Below the pieces are notes generated by a model. It saw only the letters and a program-made list of their open reading frames with translations. It was not told the DNA's origin and did no database searches. From the NCBI RefSeq assembly GCF_029893635.1, contig NZ_JARXYR010000002.1:2083001-2147000 (forward strand): a DNA stretch of 64,000 nt, in the 5' to 3' direction. Position 1 is the stretch's first letter. Each line of letters begins with the position of its first letter. Source of the stretch: Variovorax sp. TBS-050B. GTDB taxonomy: Bacteria; Pseudomonadota; Gammaproteobacteria; Burkholderiales; Burkholderiaceae_C. Shown here one piece after another: positions 45,786-58,400 of this stretch. The position numbers and the translations under genes are program-made.

Positions 45786-46879
45786 AGAAGCGTGTTCATG
45801 TACTGTTCGAGCACGGGCTGGACGGCATTCCCTATGGCGCGGGCCATATCCGCTTGTTGTGCCCGCTTTCGCACCCCAGCCTCCAGGACAAAGTCAGCTT
45901 CAGCCATGGGACGGACATGCCTGATTTCAGCGTGGATGTGGTCATCGTGGAGCGTGGATGGCGACACAACGCCACGTTGTCCGAGCAGGCACGCCTGCTG
46001 GAATACCTCTCGGCCTCCGGGACTCCATACATCTACGAGATCGACGACAACCTGCTTGATCTGAATTCCGGACCTGGCGCTCCCGGCTATCCAAGTCCGG
46101 AGCAGCGCCAGATCATCATGAGGTTCGCCAGAAATGCGGCGGGGCTCATCGTTTCGACCCTTCCACTGAAGCATCGGATGACGAGGCTGAACTCGAACAT
46201 CGAGGTGGTCGAAAACTGCCTGGACGAGCGGCTCTTCGATTTCGATCTCGTGAACGCCAAATCCGAGCAGCGGGCGGATGCGAAGCGCGCTGGCTTGGTC
46301 ATCGGGTACATGGGGACCTATTCTCATCTGGAAGATCTGCTGGCGATTGTGGAGCCGCTGAGGGGGATTCTTCGTGAGCGCAGGGACTCGATGCGCATGG
46401 AGATCGTGGGCATCGGAGACGAGGCGCTGATCAGAGGCCTCTTCGATGGCTTGCCGGTTTCCGTGGTCAAGGTTCCCGATGGTCGAGTCGAGTACCCGGC
46501 TTTCATGAAATGGATGCAGCGCGAGATCGATTGGGATTTCGCCATCGCGCCCTTGATCGACTCCGAGTTCAACCGGTGCAAATCCGACGTCAAATTTCTC
46601 GACTATTCGCTGAACAGAATTCCGGGAATCTACAGCGCCACCCAGAGTTATTCCGAGACGGTTGTCGACAAGCAGAACGGGCTGCTCGTTCCCGCAGATC
46701 GCCAAGCGTGGCGAGATGCTCTGGCACTGTTGGCAGACGACTCGGCCCTACGACGGACGCTGTCGGAGAACGCGTTCTCTTACGTAAGAGCCCACCGAAC
46801 GCTGGAGACCAAGGCCGTTCGATGGCTCAAGGCCATCGAGGTGATTCTCGCGGCGGGAGCGCACGGTACAAGATCGTAA
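45782..46879 (+). CDS. Glycosyltransferase family 1/4-like protein
   Basis: A 365-residue protein that opens with RVHVLFEHGLDGIPYGAGHIRLL and contains YIYEIDDNLL, VIGYMGTYSHLEDL, FAIAPLIDSEFNRCKSDVKFLDYSL and NGLLVPADRQAWRDAL. These are features of GT-B glycosyltransferases that act in O-antigen assembly, although the donor-site EX7E pair is replaced by KFLDYSLNRIPGIYS. It overlaps the multidomain gene by 4 bp (ATGA). It is convergent with gmd across 32 bp, which ends the rfb operon. Confidence 0.82.
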   Translation: MKKRVHVLFEHGLDGIPYGAGHIRLLCPLSHPSLQDKVSFSHGTDMPDFSVDVVIVERGWRHNATLSEQARLLEYLSASGTPYIYEIDDNLLDLNSGPGAPGYPSPEQRQIIMRFARNAAGLIVSTLPLKHRMTRLNSNIEVVENCLDERLFDFDLVNAKSEQRADAKRAGLVIGYMGTYSHLEDLLAIVEPLRGILRERRDSMRMEIVGIGDEALIRGLFDGLPVSVVKVPDGRVEYPAFMKWMQREIDWDFAIAPLIDSEFNRCKSDVKFLDYSLNRIPGIYSATQSYSETVVDKQNGLLVPADRQAWRDALALLADDSALRRTLSENAFSYVRAHRTLETKAVRWLKAIEVILAAGAHGTRS

Positions 46880-46911
46880 GGATTCCTAAAGAGGGCCTTT
46901 GACGTCGGAGT

Positions 46912-48836
<1,925 letters not shown>

Positions 48837-48839
48837 GAA

Positions 48840-49643
48840 TCAGAGCCAATAGACGACGCGTCGACGGTACCGGGAAAACAGGAGTGCGGAACCAATGAGG
48901 GTCAGCGCCGTCCAGCCCATGATGCCGAGCCAGCTGTGCGACGTCGCGATGCCGCCCATCAGCGGCGTGCGCAGAAGGTCGAGCATCTGTGCGAAGGGAT
49001 TCCACAGAATGTATTGCGCGCGGTCCGGCAGGCTCTCGGGCAGCCAGAAGACCGGCGTGAGGAACATCAGCATCTGCATGACGCTCGTCACGATCTGCGT
49101 GACGTCGCGAAAGCGGGTGCAGATGAGGCCGAGCAACAAGCCCAATGCGTGGGCGTTGATCACGGCGATCGCCATGGCCGGGACGACCAGCAGCGCGGAC
49201 CAGGACAGCGAAATGCCCGCCCAAAGTGCCACCGGGATATACAGCACGATCTGGTGCGCGAACTGGATCAGGTTGCGCGCGATGCTTCGCCAGACAAAGA
49301 GGCTGATGGGGAAATAGCCCTGCTTGAGGTAGTTGGACGAGCCGACGAATGCATTGCAGGACTCCGTCACGACGCTCGAGAAGAAGCCCCAGAAGATGAT
49401 GCCGAGCGCGAGGTGGGGGAAGAACTTGGAAAGCTCCGTGCCGAACAGCGAGCTGTAAAGCGGTCCCATGCCGCCGATCATGGCGCCCATGCTCAGCGTG
49501 AGCCACAGCGGGCCCAGCATGGAGCGGCGATAGCGCAGCACCACGTCGAACCATGCGAGCGTCCACCAGATGTCCGTGCGGCGGGTACCTTCCCACCAAT
49601 CCGACCATGAACTGCGATGCAAATTGGAATGAACTTGGCTCAT
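48840..49643 (-). CDS. wzm: Polysaccharide ABC exporter, permease subunit (Wzm-like)
   Basis: A 267-residue ABC-2 type permease with six hydrophobic helices. It has WFDVVLRYRRSMLGPLWLTLS near the N-terminus (gate helix and first membrane helix), LALGIIFWGFFSSV, and QIVTSVMQMLMFLTPVFWLPE. It forms the membrane channel with the wzt-like ATPase. It begins a leftward unit wzm-wzt-gmd opposite to the rfb operon. Confidence 0.93.
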   Translation of the reverse strand: MSQVHSNLHRSSWSDWWEGTRRTDIWWTLAWFDVVLRYRRSMLGPLWLTLSMGAMIGGMGPLYSSLFGTELSKFFPHLALGIIFWGFFSSVVTESCNAFVGSSNYLKQGYFPISLFVWRSIARNLIQFAHQIVLYIPVALWAGISLSWSALLVVPAMAIAVINAHALGLLLGLICTRFRDVTQIVTSVMQMLMFLTPVFWLPESLPDRAQYILWNPFAQMLDLLRTPLMGGIATSHSWLGIMGWTALTLIGSALLFSRYRRRVVYWL

Positions 49644-50120
49644 GGGCGGCCGGAAGTATTTGTCAGGGAGGCGAGGCGGGCCCCCCCTTGGATTTCTTGT
49701 TGCCGGGCTGCGATGAGCACCAGTTCCTCTTTACCGATGTTGGTCAATCGACGTTTCTCTTTGAAGGGGTGTTGCGATGCTTGCCGAGGAAAGTCAGGTC
49801 TTGGACCGGGTTGGCCCGACGGGGGCGGATCTGGCTCGGTGCACTGTGCATTGGTGATGATATTGCAGTGTCGGTTCCGTATCGCCGCATGCAGGGTCGC
49901 CGCCGGATCTTCCGACATCCGGCCAACTCCGGCACGGCCGGCCGGCCGGCATCGTCTGCCGCTTGCTCCCCCGCGCAGGCACGAAGGCGGGGTGCACTTT
50001 ATCGGGTCGGATGTGAACCAGCGGATAATTTTACCTTTGGCCGCCGAGAGGGGGCTGAGCCACCCCTGACTGCCTTTCGGCGCCTTGTCGCATAAATCCG
50101 CTCGCCAGTGCGAGCCAGCC
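49644..50120. other. 477-bp divergent intergenic region between wzm and the GT2 pair
   Basis: No convincing gene. A 176-codon minus frame and a 180-codon plus frame have no recognisable domain, and I regard them as chance. The region holds TGCACTGTGCA (49840-49850), a GGCC run CGGCCGGCCGGCCGGC (49935-49950) and a possible rightward -10 GATAAT (50024-50029). Composition is mixed. It should contain the promoters of both units. Confidence 0.5.
50024..50029 (+). promoter_or_regulatory. Putative -10 element of the GT2 pair
   Basis: GATAAT in GGATAATTTTACC, close to the hexamer before rfbB. It is 92 bp before the start codon of the first GT2 gene and no clear -35 is present. Confidence 0.3.
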
Positions 50121-51125
50121 ATGATTTCGTCCCGTCCCTTCAAGATCTCCGTTGCGCTGTGCACCCACAACGGCGCGCGCTTCCTTCGCGATCAGGTGCG
50201 AAGCATCTGCCGGCAAACCTTGCCGCCGATGGAGATCATCCTTTCGGACGATGCATCCACGGACGATTCGGTCGAAGTGGTGCGTGCTGCCGTCCGTGAA
50301 TGTGCCGCCGAGCGGCCGGATCATCCCGTGGCGCTGCGCGTTTTCGAGAACCGGCCCGCATTGCGCGTCGTGAAGAACTTCGAGCAGGCCATCAGTGCCT
50401 GCAGTGGCGAACTGATCGCATTGAGCGATCAGGACGATGTCTGGATGCCCGATCGCCTGGCGCAGATGGCCGTCCGGTTCGAGCAGGATGAGAATCTGCT
50501 GCTGCTTCACACGGATGCGCGCCTGGTCGATTCGCAGCGCCGCGATCTGGGCGGGACGCTTTTCCATGCGCTCGAAGTCACGCCTTCGGAACTGGCACGC
50601 GTTCACGCGGGACGTGCCTTCGACGTGCTGCTGCGGCGCAACCTGGTGACCGGGGCCACCACCGTCTTCCGGCGCCGGCTGCTCGCCGACGCATTGCCGC
50701 TTCCGGTCGAATGGGTGCACGACGAATGGCTGGGCATCATTGCGTCGACCACGGGGCGGGTCGACCTGCTCGAGCAGCCGCTCATCGAGTACCGTCAACA
50801 CGAATCCAATCAGATCGGCGCGCGCCGCGATACCTTCGCGCAAAAAGTTCGCAAGGCACTGGCGTCGCGAGGCACCATCCATGTCGAGCGGGCGGTCAAG
50901 GCGGAGCTCCTTCTCGCGCGGCTGCTGCAACTCGGCGACCGGGTGTCTCCCGAGATCATCGACAAGGTGCGCAGCAAGATCGAGCACCAGCGCTTCCGCG
51001 CCGGCCTGCCAGCCTCACGGGTGGCACGTTGCGTTCCGATCCTGCGCGAGGCCATGACCGGACGCTACGACAAGTTCGGCCGGGGTTTCCGCGGGGTGGT
51101 CCGCGACCTTTTCGAATCGGTTTAG
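50121..51125 (+). CDS. Glycosyltransferase family 2
   Basis: A 334-residue GT-A enzyme: ISVALCTHNGARFLRDQVRSI, ILSDDASTDDSVEV, IALSDQDDVWMPDRL with the DxD-like metal site (DQDD) and VEWVHDEWLGIIAS with the later acidic residue. The C-terminal 100 residues are basic and helical. This is the WbbN/rhamnosyltransferase-like branch of GT2. ATG 50121 is chosen. A TTG 36 bp upstream would add an unconserved stretch. It is followed 39 bp later by a second GT2 gene. Confidence 0.88.
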   Translation: MISSRPFKISVALCTHNGARFLRDQVRSICRQTLPPMEIILSDDASTDDSVEVVRAAVRECAAERPDHPVALRVFENRPALRVVKNFEQAISACSGELIALSDQDDVWMPDRLAQMAVRFEQDENLLLLHTDARLVDSQRRDLGGTLFHALEVTPSELARVHAGRAFDVLLRRNLVTGATTVFRRRLLADALPLPVEWVHDEWLGIIASTTGRVDLLEQPLIEYRQHESNQIGARRDTFAQKVRKALASRGTIHVERAVKAELLLARLLQLGDRVSPEIIDKVRSKIEHQRFRAGLPASRVARCVPILREAMTGRYDKFGRGFRGVVRDLFESV

Positions 51126-51164
51126 GCTTCCTCCCGCGGACGTCGCGAAACTTCAAAAAAACAA

Positions 51165-52226
51165 ATGAGCTCCACGAACCTTCCTCCCGCATCCGCCGCC
51201 GGCACCACGAACGCGTCCTCGAACGTGGTGGTCGTCATCCCGTTCTACAACGGCGCCGATTTCATCGAACGCTCCGTCCGCAGCGTGTTCGAGCAGTCGA
51301 TGCCCGCCGACGAGGTGATCGTGGTCAACGACGGCTCGCGTCCGGAGGAGCGGGCGGCTCTGGACGCGCTGGCGCTGCGCTATCCGTTCCGCATCGTCGA
51401 CAAGGAAAACGGTGGACAGGGCTCCGCCCGCAATGCCGGGGTCGCGGCCTCGAGTTCCGAATATCTCTGCTTCCTGGACCAGGACGACTTCTATCTGCCG
51501 AACCACATCGAGACGCTCGTCAAATCCATACCGTCCGACGACCGGCTGTTCGGCTATGTCTATGCCGACCTTTTCGAAGCCGACGCGGACGGCAACGTGA
51601 TACGGACCGACGTGGTCAAGGACCATGCCAGGCATCCGAAGCGCAGCATCTTCGACCTGCTGCGGTACGACATGTTCGTGCTGCCTTCCGCCAGCCTCAT
51701 CAGCCGCAAAGCCTTCGAAGCGGTCGGCGGCTTCGATCCGCAGTTCATGGGGTACGAGGACGACGATCTGTTCCTGCGGATCTTCCGCAAGGGGTACAGC
51801 AATCACTTCGTGGACAAGGCGGTGACGGTGTGGTGCATCCACACGGCGAGCACCTCGTTCGGCATCCGGATGGTTCGGAGCCGCTTCAAGTACTTCAAGA
51901 AGCTGCTGCAGATGTTCCCCGACGAGCCCCAGCGTGGACGGTACTACTTGCGCGACTCCCTAATGCCGCGTTTCCAGCTGTTCTTTGTGAACGAGGCCAT
52001 CGAGTCCATCAAGAGGGACGATCAATACCGAGACGAAATGAGCGCGGTGTTGGCCGAGTACGCGGCCATCGTCTTCGCGAATCCCTATGTGGGTCGCAAG
52101 AAGAAGCTTCGCCTCTGGATCACGTTGTTCCTGCTGCGCCACAGCACGCCGGGCATGGTGCGCTTCGTGGGCGCACTGACGAAGCTGCCGGGTATCCGCG
52201 GCCTGCGCCGCATCTACAAGAACTGA
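51165..52226 (+). CDS. Glycosyltransferase family 2
   Basis: A 353-residue protein: [69 protein letters not shown] (DQDD) and [17 protein letters not shown]. The C-terminal part is a basic helical extension of unknown role. It probably adds a sugar to the same glycan as the preceding gene. It is convergent with the broken acyltransferase gene (13-bp gap). Confidence 0.88.
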   Translation: MSSTNLPPASAAGTTNASSNVVVVIPFYNGADFIERSVRSVFEQSMPADEVIVVNDGSRPEERAALDALALRYPFRIVDKENGGQGSARNAGVAASSSEYLCFLDQDDFYLPNHIETLVKSIPSDDRLFGYVYADLFEADADGNVIRTDVVKDHARHPKRSIFDLLRYDMFVLPSASLISRKAFEAVGGFDPQFMGYEDDDLFLRIFRKGYSNHFVDKAVTVWCIHTASTSFGIRMVRSRFKYFKKLLQMFPDEPQRGRYYLRDSLMPRFQLFFVNEAIESIKRDDQYRDEMSAVLAEYAAIVFANPYVGRKKKLRLWITLFLLRHSTPGMVRFVGALTKLPGIRGLRRIYKN

Positions 52227-52239
52227 CGGACCCTTCCGT

Positions 52240-54277
52240 CTAGCGACTGGCAGGTGGCGACTGCTTCGGTGTCGTGATCGCGGGATCGATATAGCTCGAG
52301 AACTGGCGGACATAGCCGGCGCGCAGGTGCCCCGAGTCCTTGTAGATCGGCGTCGCATCCGCATCCGCCCGCGTGCACCAGCCCTTCTCGCACAGCGTCG
52401 GGATCGGATCGATCACGATCGCGCCCGCGCGCAGCGCCATCTGGCGCATGCGCTCGTGCAGCACCTGCTGCGACGAAGCCCAAGGGGCCCTGGGCGTCAT
52501 GCGTCCGACCGTCATGTTGCCGAGCCGCCCGCCCTTGACGAATTCCTCGGGCCCGAAGCCTTCGCCGACGGGGTTGTCGAGCACCAGGTACACCTGCTTG
52601 TGCTTCGCCAGGTTCGTCATGACGACCTCCAGCATGTTGAGCGCGAAATCCGCGCCGCCGCCGCCCATGAAGCGGCGCTGGGTCTTGCCGTCGAAATAGT
52701 AGTAACGATCGGCGGCGGCGTTGTCCGCATTGGGCTTGCCGGTTTCGGAGAAATAGCAATTCCAGCAGGCACCGAAGACCACCGCGTCGAACTTGTCGCT
52801 GAGCGCGAGGCGCATGTAGCCGTCGCGGCGTTCTGCGCAAAGCTTGTTCTGTTCGTCGACCACGTTGGGGATCGGCGGGCAGGCGCCCCACGTCGCAAAC
52901 GACAACGAATCCAGCCTCTCCGGCGCCATCTTGCTCAGTTCCACCGCGCGCGGCCCGTACTGCTCGATGTGGCTGTCGCCGAACAGCAGCACGCGGCGCT
53001 TGCCGTGGCCGATCTGTTGCAGCACCTCGCCGTCGACCTTGATGGGGCTCAGGCCGTCGGGGTACGCCCAGTCCTTGGCCGCGGCGGCGGTCTTGTTGAA
53101 GTAGGGGTCGCTGTGGCGGCCGACGTAGTAGCGCGTGGTGGCGAGGAGGCCCAGCACGACGAAGCCGGCCATCACCGCCACGAGGCCCGCGGTCACGGTG
53201 GGGTTCTCGGTCCGGCGCGTGTAGCGCTCGACGAAGCGGTAGGTGAGCCATGCGAGCACGAACGAGGCCACGAGCATCAGCGCGCGGATGCCGTCGGAGG
53301 GCAGCTTGCCTTCGAGGATGCGCGCGTAGGCCAGCAGCGGCCAGTGCCAGAGGTAGAGCGGGTAGCTGATGAGCCCGACCCACACCATCGGCTTGGACGC
53401 GAGCACGTAGCGGTTCAGCACGCCGGTGGGGCCGGCCGCGATGCAATAGAAGGCGCCGAGGGTCGGCAGGATCGCCCAGAAGCCCGGGAAGGCCTTGCCG
53501 CCGCGAATGAGTGCGAGCCCGAGCACGATCAGCACCAGGCCCGCGATTGACTGCGCATGCCGCCCCCAGCCCGGCTTCGGCAGCGGCCGGTGCAGCCGCA
53601 TGTAGGCCAGCATGCCGCCGATCATCAGCTCCCAGAAACGCGAGAGCGGCGAGTAGAAGGCGGCCGTGCGGTGGCTGTGGATGGTTGTGACGTTGAGCAG
53701 GAACGATGCCGCCGCCACTGCGCCCACGACCCAGAGCACGCGCCACTTGCGCTTCCACGCGAGGCCGAGCAGCACGGGCCAGAAGATGTAGAACTGCTCC
53801 TCGATCGCGAGCGACCACAGGTGCAGCAGCGGCTTGGTCTCGGCCGCGTTGTCGAAGTAGCCGGCCTCGCTCCAGAAGGCGAAGTTCGAGACGAACCCCG
53901 CGCCCGCGGCCACGTGTTTGCCGAGCTGCTCCCACTCGTGCGGCAGCAGCGAATACCAGCCGAACGCGAAGGTCGCCGCCAGCACCAGCACCAGGGCGGG
54001 GGAAGATGCGCTTCACGCGTCGCGCATAGAACTCGCGGTAGCTGAAGCCCTCGCCCTCGAAGCTGCCCAGGATGATGGTGGTGATCAGGAAGCCCGAGAT
54101 GACGAAGAAGATGTCGACGCCGATGAAGCCGCCCTTGACCCACTGCGGGAACGCGTGGTAGCCGAGCACCGAGAGCACCGCCACGGCGCGGAGGCCGTCG
54201 ATGTCGGGTCGGTACTTGGGATGCAGCAGGTGCGGCTGCTCCTGCGTGGGTGTCGTCAGGCTGCTCGTGGTCGTCAT
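52240..54277 (-). pseudogene. OafA/YrhL-type acyltransferase with C-terminal SGNH domain, frameshifted
   Basis: Two frames together make one family member. The first, from ATG 54277, encodes [22 protein letters not shown] and [14 protein letters not shown] and ends its homology at RRVKRIFP. The rest ([34 protein letters not shown], then an SGNH part with [12 protein letters not shown] and [13 protein letters not shown]) continues in another frame. The break is at a run of five G on the plus strand (53998-54002), where four would restore [18 protein letters not shown]. Such enzymes O-acetylate surface polysaccharide at the membrane. This is either a real phase-type or decaying gene, or a one-base sequence error. 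Confidence 0.85.
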
Positions 54278-54364
54278 CGTCGTCGGGTGGGGAAGGGAAG
54301 CGCCCCGGTCTCGGCTTCCCGGCCCCGGATTGTCTTCGAAACGTATCGAAGGGTTTCTGCCGGC

Positions 54365-55120
54365 TCAGCCGCGGCGGGGCCGCGCGAGCAGGTAGCGCCA
54401 GAACGCCGCCGAGGTCCACACCTTGAGCAGGCTGGTCACGTGCCAGTACAGATGCTTTCTGCTGCTGCGGCTCGCGCGCTGCGCCTCGTGGCGCGCGAGC
54501 AGTTCCTCGCCGACCTGCAGCCGCCAGCCTGCCAGCTGCGTGCGCGCGCAGATGTCGAAGTCCTCGCCGTACATGAAGAAGCGCTCGTCGAAGCCGCCGA
54601 CCTGGCGGTAGGCGTCGCTGCGGAACAGCATGAACAGGCCGGGGATCCACGCCGGAACCGCCGGCCGGGCATAGGCCGGGCGGCGCCGGGTCAGGATCTC
54701 GAGCGGCGTGATGATCGCGCGGTGCTGCTCCGGATCGCGCTTGCCGGGCTCGAGGATGCGCGGCGTCAGAAGGCCGGCGTCCGGCGCCGCCTGGGCCACG
54801 AGCGGCGCGAGCACGTCGGCGTCGACGCGGATGTCGGGGTTGAGCACCAGGAACCACGGCGTCCCGCAGCGGCCGAAGGCCTGGTTGTGGTTGGCGCCGA
54901 AGCCCTTGGGGGCGGCATTCTCGATGCGCTCGACCGGAAACCCCCACCGCAGCCCCGCGAGCACGTCGGGCTCGGGAATGTTCAGCGTGAGCACGACCTT
55001 CGCGATCGAACCCCGGCTGTAGCGGTCGAGCTCCTCGAGCAGCGGACGCACCAGCGCGAGCTGGCCGTGGCTGACGATCGAGACGGTGATCGGGGGGGAA
55101 GAGGGGGAGGGCGCTGGCAT
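54365..55120 (-). CDS. Glycosyltransferase family 2 (rhamnosyltransferase-like)
   Basis: A 251-residue GT2: ITVSIVSHGQLALVRPLLEEL, PKGFGANHNQAFGRCGTPWF, LVLNPDIRVDADVL with the donor-binding Asp, and GLFMLFRSDAYRQVGGFDERFFMYGEDFD split over the acceptor site. The ENAAPKGFGANHNQ stretch is typical of WbbL-type dTDP-rhamnose users, matching the rfb genes nearby. It stands 87 bp upstream of the acyltransferase on the same strand and is divergent from the initiating transferase gene. Confidence 0.9.
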   Translation of the reverse strand: MPAPSPSSPPITVSIVSHGQLALVRPLLEELDRYSRGSIAKVVLTLNIPEPDVLAGLRWGFPVERIENAAPKGFGANHNQAFGRCGTPWFLVLNPDIRVDADVLAPLVAQAAPDAGLLTPRILEPGKRDPEQHRAIITPLEILTRRRPAYARPAVPAWIPGLFMLFRSDAYRQVGGFDERFFMYGEDFDICARTQLAGWRLQVGEELLARHEAQRASRSSRKHLYWHVTSLLKVWTSAAFWRYLLARPRRG

Positions 55121-55164
55121 GGTCTAATTTCGCTCGGGAATTCTAGGGTTCCCCCACATCCCCC

Positions 55165-56262
55165 ATGATTGCCCTGATCGTCATCAGTTTCTTCGTCTCC
55201 GCCTTCGCGGTGCAGCTGTTCATGCGCCGCGCGCGCCGGCATGCGCGGCTCTATGGCGCCGACATGCCCCAGCGCTTCCACAAGGGCCATGTGCCGCGGC
55301 TCGGGGGCGCAGGCATCGTGCTCGGCATGGGCGTAGCCTGGCTCGCGGCCGGCATCACGGGCACCGACCCGTTCAACGTCTCCTGGCCCGTCAAGACCTC
55401 GATGCTCACGCTGCTGTGCATCCTGCCCGCGGTGGTCGGCGGCATCGTCGAGGACGTGACGCAGAACGTGAAGGTGCGCTACCGGCTCGCGCTCACCATC
55501 GGCTCCGCGCTGCTGGCGTGCTGGGCCCTGGGCCTCGGCCTGGCCCGCACCGGCATCGACGCGGTCGACCAGGCGCTGGCGATGGTGCCCTACGCCACCG
55601 TGCTGTTCGCGGCGCTGGCCATCGGCGGCCTGCCGCATGCCTTCAACATCATCGACGGCTACAACGGGCTGGCCGGCACCGTCGCCGTGCTCGTGTGCCT
55701 CGCGATCTCGCACGTGGCGCTGCAGGTGGGCGACCGCCAGCTCGCGGCCATGGTGGTCTGCCTGGTCGGCGCGACCTTCGGCTTCCTGATCTGGAACTAC
55801 CCGCGCGGCAAGATCTTCGCCGGCGACGGCGGCGCCTACGTCTGGGGCATGGTGATCGCGCTGGCCTGCGTGACCCTGGTGCAGCGCCACCGCGTGGTCT
55901 CGCCCTGGTTCCCGATGCTGCTGCTGATCTACCCGGTGTGGGAGACGCTGTTCTCCATCTACCGCAAGCTCGCACGCGGCCAGTCGCCCGGCACCGCCGA
56001 TGCGCTGCATTTCCACCAGCTGATCTTCCGCCGCATCGTGCGCGTGGCCTTCGCGGACGACGAGGCGCGGCAACTGCTCGCGCGCAACAACCGGACCTCG
56101 CCCTACCTCTGGATGTTCGCCGCGCTGTCGGTGGTGCCGGCCGTGCTGTTCTGGAACAACACCGTCGTGCTGATGCTGTTCTGCCTGCTGTTCGTCACCA
56201 CCTACGTGGTCGCGTACCTGATGATCGTGCGCTTCAAGGTGCCGCGCTGGCTGCGGCCCTGA
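55165..56262 (+). CDS. Undecaprenyl-phosphate sugar-1-phosphate transferase (WecA/MraY family)
   Basis: A 365-residue protein with about ten membrane helices. Catalytic loops are visible: HVPRLGGAGIVLG, AFNIIDGYNGLAG (the DGxNGLA metal-binding motif), IFAGDGGAYVWG and DALHFHQLIFRRI (the terminal His-rich loop). It transfers a sugar-1-phosphate from a UDP-sugar to undecaprenyl phosphate, the first step of glycan assembly in ABC-exporter-dependent pathways. The substrate (GlcNAc or a deoxy-amino sugar) is not readable. It is the rightmost gene clearly in the polysaccharide locus. Confidence 0.92.
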   Translation: MIALIVISFFVSAFAVQLFMRRARRHARLYGADMPQRFHKGHVPRLGGAGIVLGMGVAWLAAGITGTDPFNVSWPVKTSMLTLLCILPAVVGGIVEDVTQNVKVRYRLALTIGSALLACWALGLGLARTGIDAVDQALAMVPYATVLFAALAIGGLPHAFNIIDGYNGLAGTVAVLVCLAISHVALQVGDRQLAAMVVCLVGATFGFLIWNYPRGKIFAGDGGAYVWGMVIALACVTLVQRHRVVSPWFPMLLLIYPVWETLFSIYRKLARGQSPGTADALHFHQLIFRRIVRVAFADDEARQLLARNNRTSPYLWMFAALSVVPAVLFWNNTVVLMLFCLLFVTTYVVAYLMIVRFKVPRWLRP

Positions 56263-57249
<987 letters not shown>

Positions 57250-57258
57250 GCGCGCCCG

Positions 57259-58281
57259 CTACGGCGCGTAGCCGTTCGGATTGCCCTGCTGCCAGCGCCA
57301 GCTGTCGGCGCACATCTGGTCGAGCCCGCGCCGCGCGCGCCAGCCCAGCGTGGCCTGCGCGAGCGACGGGTCGCCCCAGTAGGCCGGCACGTCGCCCGGC
57401 CGCCGCGGGCCCACCTCGCACGGCAGCGGACGCCCGCATGCGCGCTCGAAGGCCCGCACCACCTCCAGCACCGAGGCGCCCCGGCCGGTGCCGAGGTTCA
57501 GCGTCGCCAGCCCCGGCTGTCGTTCGGCATGCCGCAGGGCGGCGACGTGGCCTTCGGCCAAGTCCATCACGTGCACGTAGTCGCGCACGCCCGTGCCGTC
57601 GGGCGTGGGGTAGTCGTCGCCGTGGATCACGAGCTTCTCACGCAGGCCCACCGCCACCTGGCACACGAAGGGCATCAGGTTGTTCGGCTTGCCCTGCGGG
57701 TGCTCGCCGATCAGGCCGCTCTCATGCGCACCCACGGGATTGAAGTAGCGCAGCAGCGCAATCCGCCACCCGGGCTCGGACTGCTGCAGGTCGGCCAGCG
57801 CCTCTTCGACCATGCGTTTGGAGCGGCCGTAGGGGTTGGCGGGCCGGCAGGGGGCGCTTTCGGGGATCGGCGAGTGGTCGGGCTCGCCATAGACGGTGGC
57901 CGAGGACGAGAAGATCAGCGTGCGCACGCCGGCCTGCCGCATCGCCGAGGCCAGCACCAGGCTGCCGTGCACGTTGTTGTCGTAGTAGCCGAGCGGATCG
58001 GCGACCGAATCGCCCACCGCCTTCACGCCCGCGAAGTGGATCACCGCTGAGAACGCCTCGCTGCCCAGCACGCGGTCGAGCAGGGCGCGGTCGCGCACGT
58101 CGCCCTCGATCAGCCTCGGCGTGCTGCCCGTGATCCGCTGCAGTCGCTCGCGCACGCGGGCGTCGCTGTTGCAGAGGTTGTCGAGGATCACCGGCACATA
58201 GCCGGCTTCGGCGAGAGCCACGCAGGTGTGGCTGCCGATGAAGCCTGCACCGCCGGTGACCAGAACGTGGGGGGAAGCCAT
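57259..58281 (-). CDS. galE: UDP-glucose 4-epimerase
   Basis: A 340-residue extended [45 protein letters not shown] and NPYGRSKRMVEE with the catalytic Tyr and Lys, RYFNPVGAHESGLIGE and VRDYVHVMDLAEGHVAAL. It interconverts UDP-glucose and UDP-galactose. By position, inserted between argB and slmA, it may have been added as part of the adjacent polysaccharide locus and may supply galactose for the glycan. Confidence 0.96.
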   Translation of the reverse strand: MASPHVLVTGGAGFIGSHTCVALAEAGYVPVILDNLCNSDARVRERLQRITGSTPRLIEGDVRDRALLDRVLGSEAFSAVIHFAGVKAVGDSVADPLGYYDNNVHGSLVLASAMRQAGVRTLIFSSSATVYGEPDHSPIPESAPCRPANPYGRSKRMVEEALADLQQSEPGWRIALLRYFNPVGAHESGLIGEHPQGKPNNLMPFVCQVAVGLREKLVIHGDDYPTPDGTGVRDYVHVMDLAEGHVAALRHAERQPGLATLNLGTGRGASVLEVVRAFERACGRPLPCEVGPRRPGDVPAYWGDPSLAQATLGWRARRGLDQMCADSWRWQQGNPNGYAP

Positions 58282-58369
58282 GAGAACTTTCTATGCCGTG
58301 GAGCGGCCGATTCTCTACGAGCTTTCCCTTGGCGGGTGTGCGCGCGCTCACTGCGCGGCCCTGTGCGAG

Positions 58370-58381
58370 AATCAATTGATT
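58370..58381. promoter_or_regulatory. 12-bp palindrome in the galE-slmA gap
   Basis: AATCAATTGATT is perfectly symmetric and lies 20 bp before the slmA start codon. It could be an autoregulatory TetR-type operator. It does not resemble the enterobacterial SlmA site GTGAGTACTCAC. Confidence 0.4.
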
Positions 58382-58400
58382 ACATCTTTGCCGTGCTCCC

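Noticed and set aside
49640..50170. 176-codon minus-strand frame and 180-codon plus-strand frame in the wzm/GT2 gap
   Set aside because: No recognisable motif, odd composition and overlap with real starts on both sides. I treat the gap as non-coding.
54600..54615. GGCGGTAG, the ops core of JUMPstart elements of polysaccharide operons
   Set aside because: It is inside a glycosyltransferase coding sequence on the wrong strand and far from an operon start.
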